The position numbers and the translations under genes are program-made. A stretch of 6,220 nucleotides of DNA, from the NCBI GenBank assembly GCA_028692205.1, contig JAQUXV010000170.1, positions 1-6,220 of the forward strand. Direction: 5' to 3'. Positions 4,368 to 6,220 of this stretch are shown one piece after another. Position 1 is the first letter of the stretch; each line of letters starts with the position of its first letter. The DNA is from Eubacteriales bacterium. GTDB lineage: Bacteria; Bacillota_A; Clostridia; Christensenellales; Aristaeellaceae. The notes below the pieces were generated by a model. That model was not told where the DNA came from. It saw only the letters and a list, made by a program, of their open reading frames with translations, and searched no databases.

Positions 4368-5591
4368 TTATATCAGCCGAATGCCCTGCTCCGTCTGCTT
4401 TTCCTGATAGCAGCTTACCAGTCGCCGGATACGGTCGTAGGGGTTCAGCAGCTTGCTCAGGCTGCGGTCGTGGTTCAGCGACGCGATAATGAAGCTGATG
4501 TACTTGCTCATATCCGCTTCCACAAACCAGGGCGCTTCCTTCAGCTCCGGCATCCGGTAGGTGAGGTTGGTGCCGATAATGCGGGTGATGATGCCTTCCT
4601 CATACGCTTTGTTGAAAGCCTCCAGCCCGTTGGTGAACAGCGCAAAGGTCGCGGCGGCATAAATGCGGTTGGCGTTGCGCTTTTTCAGCTCTTTGGCCAG
4701 ATCCAGTATGCTTTCGCCGGAAGAAAGAATATCGTCGCTGACGAAAACATCCTTGCCGTCCACGCTGTCGCCCAGATACTCGTGCGCGATAATGGGGTTG
4801 CGCCCATCCACGATGGTGGTATAGTCCCGCCGCTTGTAGAACAGGCCCATATCCAGCCCCAGCACAGAGGAGTAGAAAATGTTGCGGTCAATGGCGCCTT
4901 CGTCGGGGCTGACGATCATCATGTGTCCCTGTTCCAGCCGCAGATCCTGCTGGTTGCGCAGCAGGGCCTTCAAAATCTGGTAGGTCGGTTTAACACTGTC
5001 GAAGCCCGCCAGCGGCACCGCGTTTTGCACGCGCGGATCGTGCGCATCGAACGTGATGATGTTGGAAACGCCCATGTTCACCAGTTCCTGCAGCGCCAGC
5101 GCGCAGTCCAGGCTTTCACGGCCGTTGCGGCGATGCTGCCGCCCTTCGTACAATAGCGGCATAATCAGGTTGATTCGTTTGGCGCGGCCGCCGACGGCGG
5201 CAATGATGCGCTTGATGTCCTGATAATGGTCGTCCGGGGACATTGGTACGGTTCTGCCGTACATTTTGTACGTCACGTTATACGCGCCGATATCCGCAAG
5301 GATATACAAATCGTAACCCCTTACGGAGCTGCGAATCATGCCCTTACCTTCGCCGGTGCCGAAACGGGGGCATTGCACGTCGATCAGGAAGTTTTCCCGG
5401 TTGGCGCCCAAAACGCCGAAAAGCGGCGTATGGGTATCCTCCATGGCTTCCTGATGTTCACGCCATTTCATCAACCACCGATTGACGCTCGCACCCAACT
5501 CCTCGCAGCCCGGCATGGCGATCAACCCGAGCGGGGCGAAGGGTGCGGAAAGAATCTCGTCATCGTTCCAACTATTGGTAAAATCTGTCAT
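4368..5591 (-). CDS. prs: Ribose-phosphate pyrophosphokinase (PRPP synthetase), divergent long form
   Basis: The product is 407 residues, against about 315 for the classical enzyme. It is predicted to transfer pyrophosphate from ATP to ribose 5-phosphate, giving PRPP for purine, pyrimidine, histidine, tryptophan and NAD synthesis. Recognisable parts are MYGRTVPMSPDDHYQDIKRIIAAVGGRAKRINLIMPLLYEGRQHRRNGRESLD (about 110-162), which contains the ATP-binding flexible-loop region; ITFDAHDPRVQN (179-190), with the conserved Asp and His; VSPDEGAIDR (227-236); and the PRPP-binding loop VSDDILSSGESILD (284-297). That loop departs from the usual DDxxDTGGT, and FDAHDPRVQN departs from MDLHAxQIQGFF. There are also extra N- and C-terminal segments. 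Long variants like this occur in Clostridia and are annotated as PRPP synthetases; whether their kinetics or allostery match the classical form is unknown to me. ATG 5591 is supported by AAAGGAG 7 bases upstream. Confidence 0.85.
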   Translation of the reverse strand: MTDFTNSWNDDEILSAPFAPLGLIAMPGCEELGASVNRWLMKWREHQEAMEDTHTPLFGVLGANRENFLIDVQCPRFGTGEGKGMIRSSVRGYDLYILADIGAYNVTYKMYGRTVPMSPDDHYQDIKRIIAAVGGRAKRINLIMPLLYEGRQHRRNGRESLDCALALQELVNMGVSNIITFDAHDPRVQNAVPLAGFDSVKPTYQILKALLRNQQDLRLEQGHMMIVSPDEGAIDRNIFYSSVLGLDMGLFYKRRDYTTIVDGRNPIIAHEYLGDSVDGKDVFVSDDILSSGESILDLAKELKKRNANRIYAAATFALFTNGLEAFNKAYEEGIITRIIGTNLTYRMPELKEAPWFVEADMSKYISFIIASLNHDRSLSKLLNPYDRIRRLVSCYQEKQTEQGIRLI

Positions 5592-5598
5592 GATTTCG

Positions 5599-5605
5599 CT
5601 CCTTT
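5599..5605 (-). promoter_or_regulatory. Ribosome binding site of prs
   Basis: The minus strand reads AAAGGAG, 7 bases before ATG 5591. It rules out the in-frame ATG at 5612, which lies upstream of it. Confidence 0.85.
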
Positions 5606-5638
5606 GGCACAAGTCCCAGGCACTAATCTGGCACGATC

Positions 5639-5667
5639 AGTATACCCTAATTTGTCCGATAAAGAAA
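5639..5667 (-). promoter_or_regulatory. Possible prs promoter
   Basis: On the minus strand TATACT (5639-5644) is a good -10 box, five of six to consensus. With a 17-base spacer the -35 would be TTTCTT (5662-5667), a poor match. Transcription would start near 5632, about 40 bases before the prs start codon. The rest of the gap up to 5795 is AT-rich with short A/T-run dyads. It shows no gene and no convincing terminator for the upstream GtrA gene. Confidence 0.4.
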
Positions 5668-5795
5668 GAGCAAGCTTCTAAAAAGACGTACGTTATTCTA
5701 TCTTTTGTGAAAAACCTCCATTTTTTCCGGTGCCAAATCCACCGTTTTTTCAACGGCACGTATCAACTGTAAAATGCATCCAATTCCCTATGGCG

Positions 5796-6220
5796 TCAGG
5801 CGTTAGGGTCGTCCTTCGTCGCGCCCGTGCTCATCTCGACAACCACGCATTCCTGATTCTTCGGCTTGAAAATCCAAAACTTGCTGGCCACATAGTTGAA
5901 AATCGTTACCAGCACCAGCACAATCAGGCGGTTCCACAGGTTGCTGATGCCCATCCACTTCATCAGCGCCGCGAAGCCTTCCTCAAACAGCGCCCAGCTG
6001 AGCAGGCGCGCGCCCACAAAACCGATAAACTCATTGCGGATGCTTTTCACCGTGCCGCCCTGCACCCGGAACACCATCCGCCGGTTGATCCAGAAGGCGA
6101 AAATCACCGCCACCACCCACGAGATTCCGTTGCCGAGCATCAGCTGCGCGGTGTTCGCGCCGTTGATGGTGTGGTCTTCGGAAAAAAGGATGTAACAGCC
6201 GTAGGATACCGCCAGGCTCA
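5796..6220 (-). CDS. GtrA-family membrane protein, C-terminal part (5' end outside the window)
   Basis: The frame is open from the right edge (first complete codon 6216-6218) to TGA at 5796-5798, giving 140 residues. The ATG at 6138-6140 is internal, because the residues before it (SLAVSYGCYILFS...) read as the expected preceding membrane part. GtrA proteins are small four-helix membrane proteins thought to move or present lipid-linked sugars for decoration of cell-wall polymers or polysaccharides. Family marks are GISWVVAVIFAFWINRRMVFR (helix plus N-R-x-VF), a helix around FIGFVGARLLSWALFEEGF, and the last helix RLIVLVLVTIFNYVASKFWIFK with its N-Y...W-x-F ending. A charged cytoplasmic tail follows (STGATKDDPNA). 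Many GtrA genes sit beside glycosyltransferases; any partner would be beyond the right edge. It is separated from prs by 204 bases and probably is not in one operon with it. Confidence 0.88.
   Translation of the reverse strand, partial: SLAVSYGCYILFSEDHTINGANTAQLMLGNGISWVVAVIFAFWINRRMVFRVQGGTVKSIRNEFIGFVGARLLSWALFEEGFAALMKWMGISNLWNRLIVLVLVTIFNYVASKFWIFKPKNQECVVVEMSTGATKDDPNA

Noticed and set aside
4470..5156. Plus-strand frame of 228 codons opposite prs
   Set aside because: It is antisense shadow; no ribosome binding site or recognisable motif, while the minus strand encodes a clear PRPP synthetase.
5700..5760. A/T-run dyads as a terminator of the GtrA gene
   Set aside because: The pairings are short and mutually exclusive, and no T-run follows a stem on the minus strand.
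5796..6140. GtrA gene starting at ATG 6140 as a complete small protein
   Set aside because: The frame stays open to the window edge with membrane-protein-like residues and the family needs another helix in front, so the start is outside the window.

Overview
The window looks like the chromosome of a moderately GC-rich, low-G+C-phylum Gram-positive bacterium, most likely a clostridial member of the Bacillota. This is inferred from three things: strong AAGGAG/GGAGG ribosome binding sites before every complete gene, a long-form PRPP synthetase of the kind common in Clostridia, and a SIMPL protein and GtrA protein typical of gut Clostridia. Nothing in the window names the species. No phage, transposase, CRISPR or integration marks are visible.

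Layout. At the left edge is the 3' end of a membrane-anchored protein resembling DUF4349 proteins (+, 1-251). Next come a secreted SIMPL-domain (DUF541) protein (+, 495-1190) and cysteine synthase CysK (+, 1259-2191). After cysK lies a convergent intergenic zone (2192-2630) holding two bidirectional intrinsic terminators, several GC-rich hairpins and a 21-base palindromic element present twice. Everything to the right is on the minus strand. It comprises a baeRF-family protein, a bacterial relative of eRF1/Pelota (2631-3776), and a 591-base region with no secure gene (3777-4367). That region holds a good extended -10 promoter, a leader of about 240 bases, an array of five TAAGCCGTT-like 9-mers, stem-loops and one doubtful 70-codon ORF. 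Then come a divergent ribose-phosphate pyrophosphokinase (4368-5591) and the 3' part of a GtrA-family membrane protein that runs off the right edge (5796-6220).

How the genes relate. They do not form one pathway. cysK makes cysteine from O-acetylserine and sulfide, prs makes PRPP for nucleotides and amino acids, and baeRF is predicted to act in translation or ribosome rescue. The SIMPL, DUF4349-like and GtrA proteins belong to the cell envelope. The region reads as ordinary housekeeping chromosome. The parts that known genes do not explain are the intergenic stretches 2268-2630 and 3777-4367, especially the 9-mer array at 4106-4162. The most unusual proteins are the baeRF protein and the divergent PRPP synthetase. 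No new multi-gene system can be demonstrated from this sequence.
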